Positions 1 to 9,832 of a stretch of 19,124 bases of DNA are shown here, piece by piece (the stretch's first letter is position 1; every line of letters begins with the position of its first letter). The notes beneath the pieces were generated by a model, which saw only the letters and a list, made by a program, of their open reading frames with translations, made no database searches and was not told the DNA's origin. This DNA is from Beroe ovata (lineage: Eukaryota; Ctenophora; Nuda; Beroida; Beroidae), in the NCBI GenBank assembly GCA_946803715.1, contig CAMPET010000088.1, positions 177,232-196,355 of the forward strand. The letters run 5' to 3'. A program made the position numbers and the translations under genes.

Positions 1-545
1 GAGTGTGTCTCTGCGTCGCTCTCTTGGGGTGGGTGGGTGTGTGCTTTGGGTTTTGTGTGTGTGTGTGTGTGTGTATGTGTGTGTATGTGTGTGTGTGGTA
101 AACACAGGCTGGGATCAGGGGGCATGATCGTGCCAAGGAATGTGCTACGCCAGCAGCAGCAGCTGTGTGTGATAACGATTGTTGCTTCCCTTCTCAAGCT
201 TAGAGAGCTGTGGATAATTCGATTTGGTGGGGAAGACAATTAATGATTTCAACACATCCGAGTCTGGGGTAAATGAGCCAATACGACCACCGTGGTGAAA
301 ACTTTACTGGTGTTGAATGGCAAAGCAGAATACGAAGGTGAATAACGGGACTCCCCCTAAATTGCATCGAGGATTTTATCAATAGAATTTGGCAGCTCTC
401 CCTTGAGGAGTGGGGGCACGGAAATCAAATCAGGACCAAAGCAAGGGTAGTGTGGGGGGACGTTAAATGAGGTTAAAAAGGGGGCATTTAGAGCAAGAAA
501 CTTGTTACGTGGCCGGCGGAAAATTACATCAAGCTCCCATTCTGA
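1..545. other. Non-coding left edge with (GT)n microsatellite
   Basis: A G/T-rich stretch, alternating GT with two TATG interruptions, occupies about 54-97, after GGGT-type repeats near 29-40. Short CAG repeats (about four units) sit at about 150-162. The open frames here are short, encode low-complexity Val/Cys strings from the GT tract, and resemble no protein family, so I annotate no gene. The 14-mer AGTCTGGGGTAAAT at 261-274 occurs again at 2839-2852, perhaps the remnant of a dispersed repeat. Confidence 0.7.
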
Positions 546-598
546 CACGTGATAATCTGATCACGTGACTACACGTTACCAGTACTCGAGAACACGTG
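546..598. promoter_or_regulatory. Triple E-box cluster
   Basis: CACGTG occurs at 546-551, 562-567 and 593-598, three copies in 53 bp; all are followed by A, and the middle one is the full palindrome TCACGTGA. This core is the canonical site for bHLH-ZIP factors (USF, Myc/Max, MITF/TFE). Three copies in so little DNA is far above chance, so a homotypic enhancer or promoter element is a reasonable inference. No neighbouring gene could be identified as its target. Confidence 0.5.
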
Positions 599-1885
599 AC
601 AGAGCATGACGATCGTGGAGTTGTCGGAGTGGTTGTCAGCCACTCTGAGAGTGGCGTCTGCTCCCATCACTCCACTAATAGCAAACGAGAGAGAGAGAAA
701 ATCGATAATAGTCACTGGAGGTAGCGCTGAAAACGCATTACATTCAACGAGAATATCGGTGTTCATTGATATTCTGTTCATTGATATGGTGTAAAACACA
801 GTGCGACTAACAATAAACCACTAACCATAACAACAAATCCAAAAGCAGAATCATAGCTTTTGCCTCCAAGAAGAGCAGCATTTCATTAACGGAATTCCGT
901 GAAGAAATCAGGCATTTCCACACGGACGAGTCGACCTGGTAGACTCTACCAAAATAATACAGATGAATTCATAACTACCGCATTCTATAGAAAGTAGAAG
1001 ATGACAAGCATTCAACAGGAAAACCCTCTCAATAAGCATTGCCCAAATCCCAGACCTGTAGTTTTCTCACATTGCAAAATAATGTGCTAATGGGGGAATG
1101 ACGAGTCAGGCGGTACTGGTCACACTCTTAGTTAGCCAATCTTTCACACTTCACCGAACCAGATTCACGTACCATGAAAATCTTGCCTCCACAATCACTA
1201 GTAGCAAGACCACGGCTATTCATTTTTCTAGTGTCGGACAAATGGAATGGTAAATCGGTGATCAAATGTGAATGCCAGGAGAAAGTCAGACTCTAAAAAC
1301 AATCGTTTTCCTGCATGAGTAACAATGAATACTCTCATATGCCACAACAAGACTAAAGCAATTTGTAGTTTGTGATGATATCAGGTCATATTGCACGTTT
1401 TCCCCTGTCTCCCAATTACCGAGAAGTCAAATAATGAGGAAACCTCATAACCAACAAAGTTCACAGAAAATAGATCGTAACCTAATCTCTCATCTCGATA
1501 ATGAAACACAATTAACCGCACTGACACACAAGACAGGCATACTGAGCAAAGCATTTTAAAAGCAAGGACAGGATACACACGTTACGAATGGGCGCATCTA
1601 ATCGAAAGACTTTATAGGGCATCGCCAAAGTGCGGATGATAGCCAGGACCTAGGGCGGGCTGGGAACTTGTGACACACACAGCTACATCGGTCTTCACTC
1701 CGTGTGATGCGTGATAGCGGACTGCGGTATTTAGGGAGAGACGCGAGGAGAGTCGAGGCTGAGAGGAGGAAGTGTTACAGGAAGACTCAGCAAGAATGGA
1801 TATCAACCAAGCACTACTGCCAGTAACTGGCTGATCAGGTTACTCTATCCTCCCTCTAAATTACGGGTTGTCAAGTTGAGGGTGT
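599..1885. other. Non-coding stretch, no gene recognised
   Basis: About 1.3 kb without a convincing coding exon on either strand. The longest open frames (about 60 codons) are low-similarity and lie against one another on opposite strands, as expected by chance. I see no tRNA, no recognisable transposase fragment and no long tandem array. It could be intron, enhancer or plain intergenic DNA. Confidence 0.6.
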
Positions 1886-1978
1886 CACGTGATCCACTCG
1901 GTCACGTGATCAACCCAAGCAAAGGAGAGGGAAGAGAGAGGAGAGGGAGTTAGGAGAGAGTGTGTGTGTATGTGTGTA
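1886..1978. promoter_or_regulatory. Paired TCACGTGA sites beside a polypurine/GT tract
   Basis: Two E-boxes in full TCACGTGA context lie at 1886-1891 and 1903-1908, 17 bp apart. They are followed by a nearly pure A/G tract (about 1920-1960) that switches directly into alternating GT (about 1961-1977). Long polypurine tracts can form triplex DNA, and open, nucleosome-poor promoter DNA often looks like this. The regulatory role is inferred; no transcript is visible. Confidence 0.4.
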
Positions 1979-2118
1979 CCGGCCACGCCTCGATGACAAG
2001 TGTGCACAAGCTCAATACCAAGGCAGTTAGACGGCTTGAAGAGCACCTTCGCGGAACAAGCAGCTCAGCGTGGACAAGACGTGCAATATACGGTCACTAA
2101 TCAGAGAACTGCAGCAGC

Positions 2119-2162
2119 ATTGTCATGACAACCAATCAGAGTGAATGGTTCCGTGTCACGTG
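2119..2162. promoter_or_regulatory. RFX-like X-box, CCAAT box and E-box in 44 bp
   Basis: ATTGTCATGACAAC (2119-2132) is close to the palindromic RFX X-box consensus (GTTGCCATGGCAAC type). It runs straight into CCAAT (2132-2136), the NF-Y core, and TCACGTGA follows with its E-box at 2157-2162. Such stacking is typical of animal promoters. A 35-codon open frame starts upstream at 1993, but I cannot support it as a gene. Direction and target gene are unknown. Confidence 0.4.
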
Positions 2163-2451
2163 ATGAACAATCATTTGGGATGCGAGATAAGGAAATTTGA
2201 TTAGAGAGTTACTTTTCATCATCGATCCCCGTACATATTCGAGTCTTCTTGTTATAATGGGCGACGAAGTGCACCTTCTTGGAAAATAATCATGGCTCCA
2301 CTCCGGAATTTAACAGCTATATGATATTTTACAGACTGCGTATTATCATAAATATATATTACAGCTCTTTGCAACAAATTAACTGTTGCAAAGCCCTTGT
2401 TGGTGTTCGTGTGTGCGTACATGTGTGTGCTTGAGCTTTTGTGCTTCGTGT

Positions 2452-2686
2452 CACGTGACAACTATGATTCAGTATCACGTGACAGTGCAGCGATTTCCTT
2501 GGCTTCCGACACCGCACTTGCTTTACTTCAACTTGTCTGAGTTTAGTAGTGTCGGTAGTTGTGTCACGATGCAGGGCCGTGTTAGTCGCCACTTTGAGAG
2601 ACCGGAGAAAGAGGGAAGGGAAGAAAGCGTATCCTGGGATGGGGGAACCAAGCGAATTACAGTGCAATGATGGCACGTCACACGTG
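2452..2686. promoter_or_regulatory. Three further TCACGTG-type E-boxes
   Basis: CACGTG occurs at 2452-2457 (inside the perfect 10-bp palindrome GTCACGTGAC), at 2476-2481 (TCACGTGA) and at 2681-2686 (ACACGTGAC). The 10-bp palindrome equals the CLEAR/M-box consensus recognised by the MITF/TFE family in animals. Overlapping open frames of 80-105 codons on both strands look like random sequence and are not annotated. Confidence 0.45.
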
Positions 2687-5225
2687 ACACGAGCTTTGTA
2701 ACGGAAATGTTTCCTTTTTCTTGTGTGTGTCTGGAGTCGCCATGGATACGAATAATGGGTTTAGACAAGGGGAAGTGGTGTTGCGTTGCACGGGATATTA
2801 TCGATCATTACTTATTAATGAATCGTTGTTGAGATTAAAGTCTGGGGTAAATCAGACACACTGCGTTGCCTAAATCGTGCGGCAATGAACATCAAATTGG
2901 CTGGGCATCTATTAAAATGGAGGGAATCCAGACGATCGTTAGAAAACATCATGGAAATCATGTTGGATAAATAATTCAATACGATACCAATGATAGCAAG
3001 TTTATTGGAATAATGGTTCATTTAAATGATGAATGGCTTGTTTTATCAACACAGAGAACAGTACAGGCAGAGATATTGGCTTTTCCTCACGACCGCATAG
3101 AGTAAGAGTTTCACGCAAAAGTAGGTAACTTGGATAAAAACGACCCGTGAACCTGATAAAATTTTTGAAAATTCTACTTTTGGTACCTACAGTATGGAAT
3201 CTCGTCTGAAATCAGGGCCCCTCCCGGAAAAAACTCCTGGCTAAGCTTTGCGCCTGTTGGTAGTGACTGGAAATATTCAAAAGTTGACATGATGACTCAG
3301 AAAATTCGTTCAAGCTGAAAGTCGAGCAAGATAAGACTATCAGGGTACTGCATGGATGAGAGTACAATCAGAGGAGCGGAGGGCAAAGTGAGCTGAGGTC
3401 GAGGATAGGATCACAGATTCAAGCACACAGTCGTCTTATTAAGCGAGCTCTGAAGAGAGTGAAAGGCGAGAAGAGTGTCCAAGTTCTTGTTAAGAAATAA
3501 TACACTCTCTCTGCAGCTATGGTAGGCGTGAAGCGTGTTATATTAGATGACATAAAAGTGAATTAGCCAGCCACCCGACAAGCAGATCTAACACCATCTG
3601 GCACACGGAATGGACACAATACCCAGCCCTGATGCTCTCTTTTGAGGGAGAGATCTGGATAATTGGCATTAAGTTGTTTGTCAAGGTCATGCAGGGGTTA
3701 ATCACAATACCTATGTCCTATGTGAGCTGGAGACATAGGGACATTTTTAATGACATGGCTGGACAATAGAGGGATGTCACCAATATATCTCTCTGCCTCT
3801 ATTCAAGCAGGTGAACTTGTTCACAACAACATGGTTCATAACAAAGCACTCCAGTTGAACGTATTTGATTATAGTCCAGTGTAACAATGCCTCCATAATG
3901 GGTTGTATGTTTATTGTCCTGACTTTTGAGAATGAGTCACTGCAATTACTGTATATTTATATCAACAGCAGCGCTAGAGGTTCAAGAAACTTTGTTTCAA
4001 CAGAAAGAGGTCTAATAAATTTTCAATAAAATGGTTAGTGCGACAATGAATAATGATTAATGAAATTTGAGAAAAAGCAATTAGATCATTATGAAATTGA
4101 TAAACATCTAATAATAACTACAGCTGAATTGAAGTGTGCTCCAACAAACAAAGGGAGACAATTTCTCAATAACGACCGTCAAGACAAGTGAGCTTCAGCC
4201 GAATAATACTCTAGTTGTGGACATTGAAAACATGCCTTTTTTACAAGACTTGATCCTCTAATCCCGCACAATCATTCAAAACTGTGCTATAGTATCACTA
4301 ACAAGTAACACACATCCTAAATACTCTTTCTCGTTGACAACATGTGACTCGCAGAAAAAGAGAGGGTGTTGCGAAATGTCTTCATCTTAAGAACATGCAT
4401 GGGTGCCTTGAGGATGGTGCTTTAGAGGACAAAAAAGCGCTCGTAACCTCATGAAGATACGACACTGAGTGTTTACTGGCTGATCGGTATGCTAAATTAT
4501 CAATTTGAAATAGTTTTTCCACAGCATGGGATGAGTGGCTTTTGTTTGCGTTTTACGTTACAAGATAATCATAATTTTCAGTACGCTAGCTTTTGTAGGA
4601 AGACTCTTCAAACACAGCTCGATAAATCCAATACCTCCAAATCCACTGATATATATGATACCATGATAGAGTGCAAGACGGTGTGGTAGTACAATGCCCA
4701 AAAGAATGAACTAGCAGCATTCAATTTCTTAAATATGAAACAAATTTATAACCTTTTCCAATGATCATGACTCGTGGAAAAGCTTTGTCCCTAAGATTGC
4801 GCAATTTACGATTGCGTTATCGAAAATGACTTACATCATTACCAAATATCAATGTAAGGATCAATACTTATCAACAATAACTTAAACTACCTCATTGGAA
4901 GATAAATTCAAGGAAAACTCAAGAACTGGGACGTGCTGTAAAGAAACAACTAACACGACGGGAAGATCGCACCAACAATGCTCGAGCACTACTGCACCGG
5001 TGATACACACACATAGAGAGAGAGAAGCCGTTCAAGCAATAGCAAGAAAGAGAGCGAGGGCGTGTAATTAGCTACCTGCTGCTGCTGCTGCGCGGGCACT
5101 ACACAACCACCACCACGCTGATCCATATCGTGTTACATGCTTGTAGAGAATGCCATGTGGGCACACACACACACACACGCTCAATCATCCCCCACCATAT
5201 TCACCTTTTCTCGTGAGGAAACTGC
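2687..5225. other. 2.5 kb AT-rich non-coding stretch
   Basis: No coding exon, RNA gene or recognisable element could be supported. Minor structures seen: a possible hairpin at 3713-3744 (ATGTCCTATGT against ACATAGGGACAT), a near-palindrome GTGAACTTGTTCAC around 3802-3815, about four CTG units near 5075-5090, and a (CA)n run at about 5161-5179. The longest open frame (4489-4689, 66 codons) has no family resemblance. Confidence 0.6.
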
Positions 5226-5542
5226 CACGTGATGGTGAGCATGGTTGGGGAGGAATGAGGATTGATGCTGATGAGGATGATCATACGATCAGGGGTTTTG
5301 AATCGACGGAAGCAGGAGGATGAAATGAGGAGTTTTCTATTGTAGTTGTCAGCCGTCCTCCGGCGCCCAGTTCTTTAGCTCAACTAAAGAATTAGCCAAG
5401 GTCAGGTGTTACTTGCTTTGAAGATGGCTCATTGAGTTAAACACCTGGCGTCACTCTGCTGACCGAACAAAATACGTTCCGACCAATGAACGAGTAGTAT
5501 GTGGTGGATCAGCCAATAGGAGACCAGCAAGGGAGACACGTG
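5226..5542. promoter_or_regulatory. E-boxes, hairpins and two CCAAT boxes (promoter-like)
   Basis: E-boxes lie at 5226-5231 and 5537-5542, both as CACGTGA. Between them are a perfect 8-bp stem with a 5-nt loop (TTCTTTAG 5371-5378, CTAAAGAA 5384-5391) and a second inverted pair (CAGGTGTT 5403-5410, AACACCTG 5440-5447). The second pair encloses AAGATGGC (5421-5428), the YY1-like core. CCAAT follows at about 5483 and again at about 5512. This combination suggests a promoter, but I find no gene start that belongs to it. Confidence 0.35.
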
Positions 5543-5950
5543 ACCCGCTCAAGCAGTGCCTTTAGCCCACATTTGAGTCGTGACAATCCATACAATGTGG
5601 TTTCAGGTGGTTTCTCCGAAGGCGAACATAATGGTGTATATTTTACCGTGTACACTGAAAAAAGAGGTGCGTTTATCTATTTACTAAATCTAATCAGGGG
5701 AAAAGGCTCGACTTGAGGGGGCGGCAAAGCAAGAAGACACCCGATCCTAGGAGGGCAAATTACTCTTGTCTGTGGCTAGGTGGCATTTCCCCACTCCTAA
5801 TGAAATGATCACTCCCTCCCTCCCAAGGTTGGATTACTCACAATGGAATTCGCCACTTCTCGCGCGCAGGAGAGAGAGGACCATTGTTTTATGTCTAGTT
5901 TTGATGGTGGTCATTATGGCAGGCGGAATGTTGAACACAGAGTCTCTATT

Positions 5951-5981
5951 CGCGCGCGCGCGTTTGTGTGTTTGTGTCTGT

Positions 5982-6020
<39 letters not shown>

Positions 6021-6047
6021 TGTGTGTGATTTTGTGTGTTTGTGTAT
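5951..6047. repeat. (CG)6 followed by a long imperfect (GT)n microsatellite
   Basis: A run of six CG units (5951-5962) passes into about 85 bp of GT repeat broken by occasional TTTG. Alternating purine-pyrimidine DNA of this kind is the classic Z-DNA-forming sequence. It creates spurious open frames of His/Thr or Val/Cys strings on both strands (about 75-125 codons), which are not genes. Confidence 0.9.
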
Positions 6048-7339
6048 GCACTGTGGAGCAAACAGTTCGCTATCGGCAGCTCGTCGGCAGTCGAGTCGAG
6101 AGTCACGTTCACATTCACATAGTGACGTATCACTGGGTACGGGCAATGTTTCCCGCACTGGGTACGGCAATGTTAGTGCTGGAGATGCTACAGGTAGGAT
6201 CTAGGGCCCTGTTACAGTAGCGCCATCTCAATAATTATAGTACCATAGGATAAGGGGAGGGGAGCAGTCACCATCATAGTGCTCGATAGGAAGAGTTGGA
6301 AACCAGCAATGGAATTAAGGAGAAAGTGAGGAGAAAATCGTTCATATGTGAGGGAAGAGGGAACCAACAGTGAGGAAAATCGTACGAAAAAAACAGAAAT
6401 GACGAAAAATAAAATCTGTAAAATGCTATGACTCGAATAATATATTTCTCGCAATATGATGACGGAGCAACAATTTTATATTGTTCAGAGTAGCCCGTCG
6501 GGCTGCAATATGTGCCTTGATGAGCGTAATCCGACTTTGCTTGACCGCAAAAAAGCAAATTCCATTACACTACATATAAATATTCGAGTTAACCAGACAA
6601 GCAAATCGCTACAACAACGTAAAACTGAAAATTACAATATCACATTACTCTGTCGTAGTACGGAGCACGGAGCTTCATCATAACAAGAGTGGTTGAAATC
6701 CACGTGAGAATTGAGTGAAACTACGACGCAAACTTAGTTCCTTTTTTTGCTCAGTGCCCATTTTTTAACTTTCAAATAGAAATTTAACACTGACGACCAC
6801 CAGTATCCAAACTGTTCGCACTATTTGCGTTTACAATATGTATGATATTAGACAGGATCATGGAAAAGTCGCGAATTTTCCGGTATTTGAGTCAAAAAGC
6901 ATCGAGAGACGGGGGCAGTTCTACGAGTGTCGGGAGGGGGAATTCGAGCCACTTAACGTGTATTGTATCGCATTGATTGTATTGATATATAAAGGAAAGA
7001 AAAGTTACTTTTCATCTAACGTGGCCAACTGACGTTCGACGATCAATGGTTTCACATGAAAGAAACGGGAAATTCATCGCGAATGGTGTACACGGTCTGT
7101 TATCGGGCTACATGGCAGTAAGCTGTGAATTTCAGCGTACCAGTGATATGTTAACGCTAGCACTTCAGAAGTGTGAAAACTCCCATAGACGTTGTTATAT
7201 CTCACCAAACCCAGCGCAAAACGTGGAATGAGTCATGCATGCTAAAATGAACAGTGAACATTGAACAGGGTATCACCGTTCTATTCTGTGACGCGGTAGT
7301 GAGAGTTTTCCAAAACCACAAGCGAACGTAAAAAAACCT
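6048..7339. other. Non-coding stretch with a short tandem duplication
   Basis: No gene could be supported. CACTGGGTACGG(G)CAATGTT occurs twice in tandem with a 25-bp period (6131-6150 and 6156-6174). A perfect small hairpin, AGCCCG-T-CGGGCT, lies at 6492-6504. A lone E-box CACGTGA is at 6701. The open frames of 60-94 codons here show no domain, signal peptide or recognisable homology. Confidence 0.6.
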
Positions 7340-7807
7340 CACTCAGTTTTTTCTATAAGAAAATCGCTATAAGAAACTGAGCCTAGGATTTCCGGAAATT
7401 TAAGAAACTTAGCCCAGAATCTTGGAAAAATTAAGAAACTCCATTGATATACGATTAAGAAACTAAGAAACTTTGAGCCTAGAATTTTCAAATTTGTGTA
7501 CAGAATCCTAGTACAACGGTGAGTCTATCAACAGAGAACGTCTGGCGCAGCCCCCAGACCCCCGCCCCTTCAGTTTTACCAGTATCCCTCACATCTGCCA
7601 CTACTTATCGGTATATTGAGAACACCGATGGTATACCGTATAAACTACTAAATTTACTGCAACTATGTTGACTCAAGTAAGTTTCAAAAATTGCTATAGG
7701 ATACAGAAATAAGAAACCGATTAAGAAACTTGTAGGCTCAAAATCGCTGAAAAATAAGAAACCTCTAGCCTAGGATTTTAATAAGTTTCTTATAAAAAAA
7801 CTGAGTG
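7340..7807. mobile_element. 468-bp non-autonomous element with terminal inverted repeats
   Basis: The ends are inverted copies: CACTCAGTTTTTT at the left, and its complement ending CTGAGTG at the right. They match over about 22 positions with a single 1-nt gap. Inside are many copies of TAAGAAACT (7370, 7401, 7432, 7456, 7464, 7722 and one inverted at 7784), several followed by a GCCTAGGATTTT-like stretch, forming irregular repeats of about 30 bp. There is no open frame of note, so this looks like a MITE-type element mobilised in trans. I saw no clear target-site duplication, so the exact borders are uncertain. Confidence 0.6.
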
Positions 7808-8185
7808 TAGCAGGATTTAATAAAGTGAGAAGTTATTTCTTGACGTATGAGGGGGAAGGGGGAGGGCAGCGCGGAAACGCCACCAATTCCACCATCATGG
7901 GAAATGAAGATCGAATATCGATCACAAAAACGCAAAATCAAAATTTGATTATCTCACTGTGAATGGTATGCGGCGGATACTACTCAAGCTAGTTTTCGTG
8001 AGATCATTACATGTGTATGTGTGGGGTTAATCAGTGAGTTCAAATGGAGCACAGTTTGAAAGAGGGCTAGTGATAGTCAAGATCAACCTACTCAACCAGA
8101 AGCTTGGTAATGAAACACCAAACAAGTCACTTGGGCCGAATCAACATTGCTTTGTCCGCTAATCATATCCAAGATCGGGTTACAC
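7808..8185. other. Non-coding spacer
   Basis: Nothing coding is visible. A G-rich patch near 7850-7872 and a short near-palindrome around GATCGAATATCGATC (7909-7923) are the only local structures noted. Confidence 0.6.
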
Positions 8186-8238
8186 CACGTGACACGAGCG
8201 TTGCTAGGTCACGCGACGTAATCACGTGACGTCACGTG
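8186..8238. promoter_or_regulatory. E-box trio with perfect E-box/CRE/E-box palindrome
   Basis: CACGTG occurs at 8186-8191, 8223-8228 and 8233-8238. The last two overlap a TGACGTCA cyclic-AMP response element (8227-8234), so 8223-8238 reads CACGTGACGTCACGTG, a perfect 16-bp palindrome with the E-box centres one helical turn (10 bp) apart. A one-mismatch relative, GTCACGCGAC, lies just upstream at 8208-8217. Binding by bHLH-ZIP and CREB/ATF-type bZIP factors is inferred from the cores. Confidence 0.55.
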
Positions 8239-8546
8239 TCCATGCATCGCTGATCGGGGGCCGTGGTCTTGTTAAAATAACGGCAAGATAGTCTCTCACA
8301 CGGGTTATTGCGATGATTAGAGCTGCAGCAGGGGATGAAGATAAAATATATACGAGCGCATATATTGTGTTATCATAGGCAGGGAAGCTATGGTGATGTG
8401 TGAAATGGAGGGATTTGATTGGATGCACCGTCTGTTTGTGTGTGTGTGTAACCAAAGGGTGGGAAAAAGGGGGGGGGGCGTATAATATCACCCTGACTTC
8501 TACTTGTCGGCATATTTTGTATTTTAGTACGTGTACTATGGGGTGT

Positions 8547-8772
8547 CACGTGAGAGTCAACATGGCATCCCGCATTAGGAAAAGTATAGAAATGAAGTTT
8601 GGTTGTGATTTGATTGGGATTGAAAATGTTGTATCAGGTGTCAAGATGCGCCACCCGGGTGATTACATTAGACAATGAGTATTCTAATAGCGGGAAGAGT
8701 GTCACGTGACAGTGCGCGTCACTGTATAACGGGGTTGCGCTCGGTTAATTACCTAATTAGCGCCCAATTAGC
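8547..8772. promoter_or_regulatory. Two TCACGTGA sites and a homeodomain-type ATTA cluster
   Basis: TCACGTGA sites have cores at 8547-8552 and 8703-8708; the latter lies in the perfect GTCACGTGAC (8701-8710). Three ATTA-type cores follow at 8745-8751 (TTAATTA), 8754-8760 (TAATTAG) and about 8766-8771 (AATTAG), and an E2F-like GCGGGAAA lies near 8787-8794. Homeodomain proteins recognise TAATTA. The arrangement resembles an animal enhancer or promoter. A 92-codon open frame overlapping part of this region is not supported as a gene. Confidence 0.35.
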
Positions 8773-9832
8773 AGCAATCAAATCAGCGGGAAACCTATAT
8801 ACGCGAGAACGGTGAATTGCTGAATGCTGACCGTGAAAATTAAAGAATAGTCTATCCTGCCTACTAATTGAACGGTGGGAAAAGTCAGCATCTCTACTAC
8901 GGCCATCGCCAATCATTATATGTTACAGACTAGCGGATAAAAGGAGAAGTGTCAACTGTCTAGGCAAGGAGACGGTCGCGGGTTCCCGGTGCCCGGTTCA
9001 AGCCTTGCTCGCACTCGTATGATAGTTCATAATATCCGAGGGAATTGAATGATACAACAAGTTTTCTTACTCACCATAATGATTGTATCGAGAAAGAAAG
9101 AGAGTCCGAGAGTCCAGCTATTCAATGGTCTGCATCGACAGTGCTACCTCAGTTTAGGTAACACTGTATAAGTCAGGGCAACTAGCCCTTCAATCCATTC
9201 TTCCTATTGTGGATATCATACAACTGATTAGAAACGTTAATAGAATGTTGGTGTTCGAAATCAAGGTCTTTTTTAGTTTGAGGGACCGAGACGAAGTAGA
9301 TATACGATGTACACATTGTTTAAATTGGTGTGGAAGGCGGTAAAAAGACGCGCAATAACAAGCAATCACTCCTTCTACTTTTTGCCTTCTTTCACACCGA
9401 CATGTACACATATTGGTATTATTGTCGAAACTCATTACTGACGCTTATAAGACATAGACTAACTCATGTTTGTGAAGTTATCGATAACAAAAACAATTTC
9501 AATATGAAATAACACACTTTGTGGATACAATATCAAATCGTTTTATCATAGTTTGAACTGAACTAGAAATTAAAAACGAGAATATCATCAATTCTACAAA
9601 ACATTTCGGAATCTTTACCTTCTAAACCGATAAATAAATTAACTCAAAAAACCTCTAGAAATGACCTATAAGCTGGACAAAGGGGACGCTGAAGAGTTGT
9701 TATATTGTTCTTGTTTATACCTCACGATAAGAAAGAGAAACATAAACACCAAGGTTAGAATCTTATCACCGCTGAATCGTGGTGATTCGACCTTGAGAAT
9801 TCCACGCTATCATCACTAGATAAAATCATAGA
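8773..9832. other. Non-coding stretch before the gene cluster
   Basis: No gene could be supported. GGCAAGG (8963-8969) and CCTTGC (9003-9008) form a weak inverted pair around a GC-rich core; the piece does not make a tRNA cloverleaf. An imperfect hairpin (about 9751-9770 against 9781-9794) lies about 40 bp past the end of the small gene on the minus strand and could be part of its 3' UTR. Confidence 0.55.

Noticed and set aside
1993-2100. 35-codon plus-strand frame near the E-boxes and the RFX-like site
   Set aside because: It is too short, without domain or homology; the composition looks codon-like but cannot be told from chance.
2359-2676. A 105-codon minus-strand frame and a 94-codon plus-strand frame over the same DNA
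   Set aside because: Neither resembles a protein family, they overlap antisense to each other, and the stretch is explained better as regulatory DNA with E-boxes.
4989-5126. 45-codon minus-strand frame beginning MDQRGGG with five Gln and a hydrophobic stretch
   Set aside because: The Gln run and Gly run come from CAG and CCA microsatellites, and the rest from a GA/CA-rich tract. There is no homology or conserved motif, and the possible splice donor after the Gln run is weak.
5766-6220. Overlapping frames of 74-125 codons full of Val/Cys or His/Thr repeats
   Set aside because: They are read-through of the GT/CA microsatellite in several frames on both strands.
8963-9008. Possible tRNA or small structured RNA (GGCAAGG…CCTTGC with a GGTTCAAGCC segment)
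   Set aside because: The GGTTCAAGCC piece resembles a tRNA T-arm, but no D-arm, anticodon arm or acceptor stem of the right lengths can be drawn.
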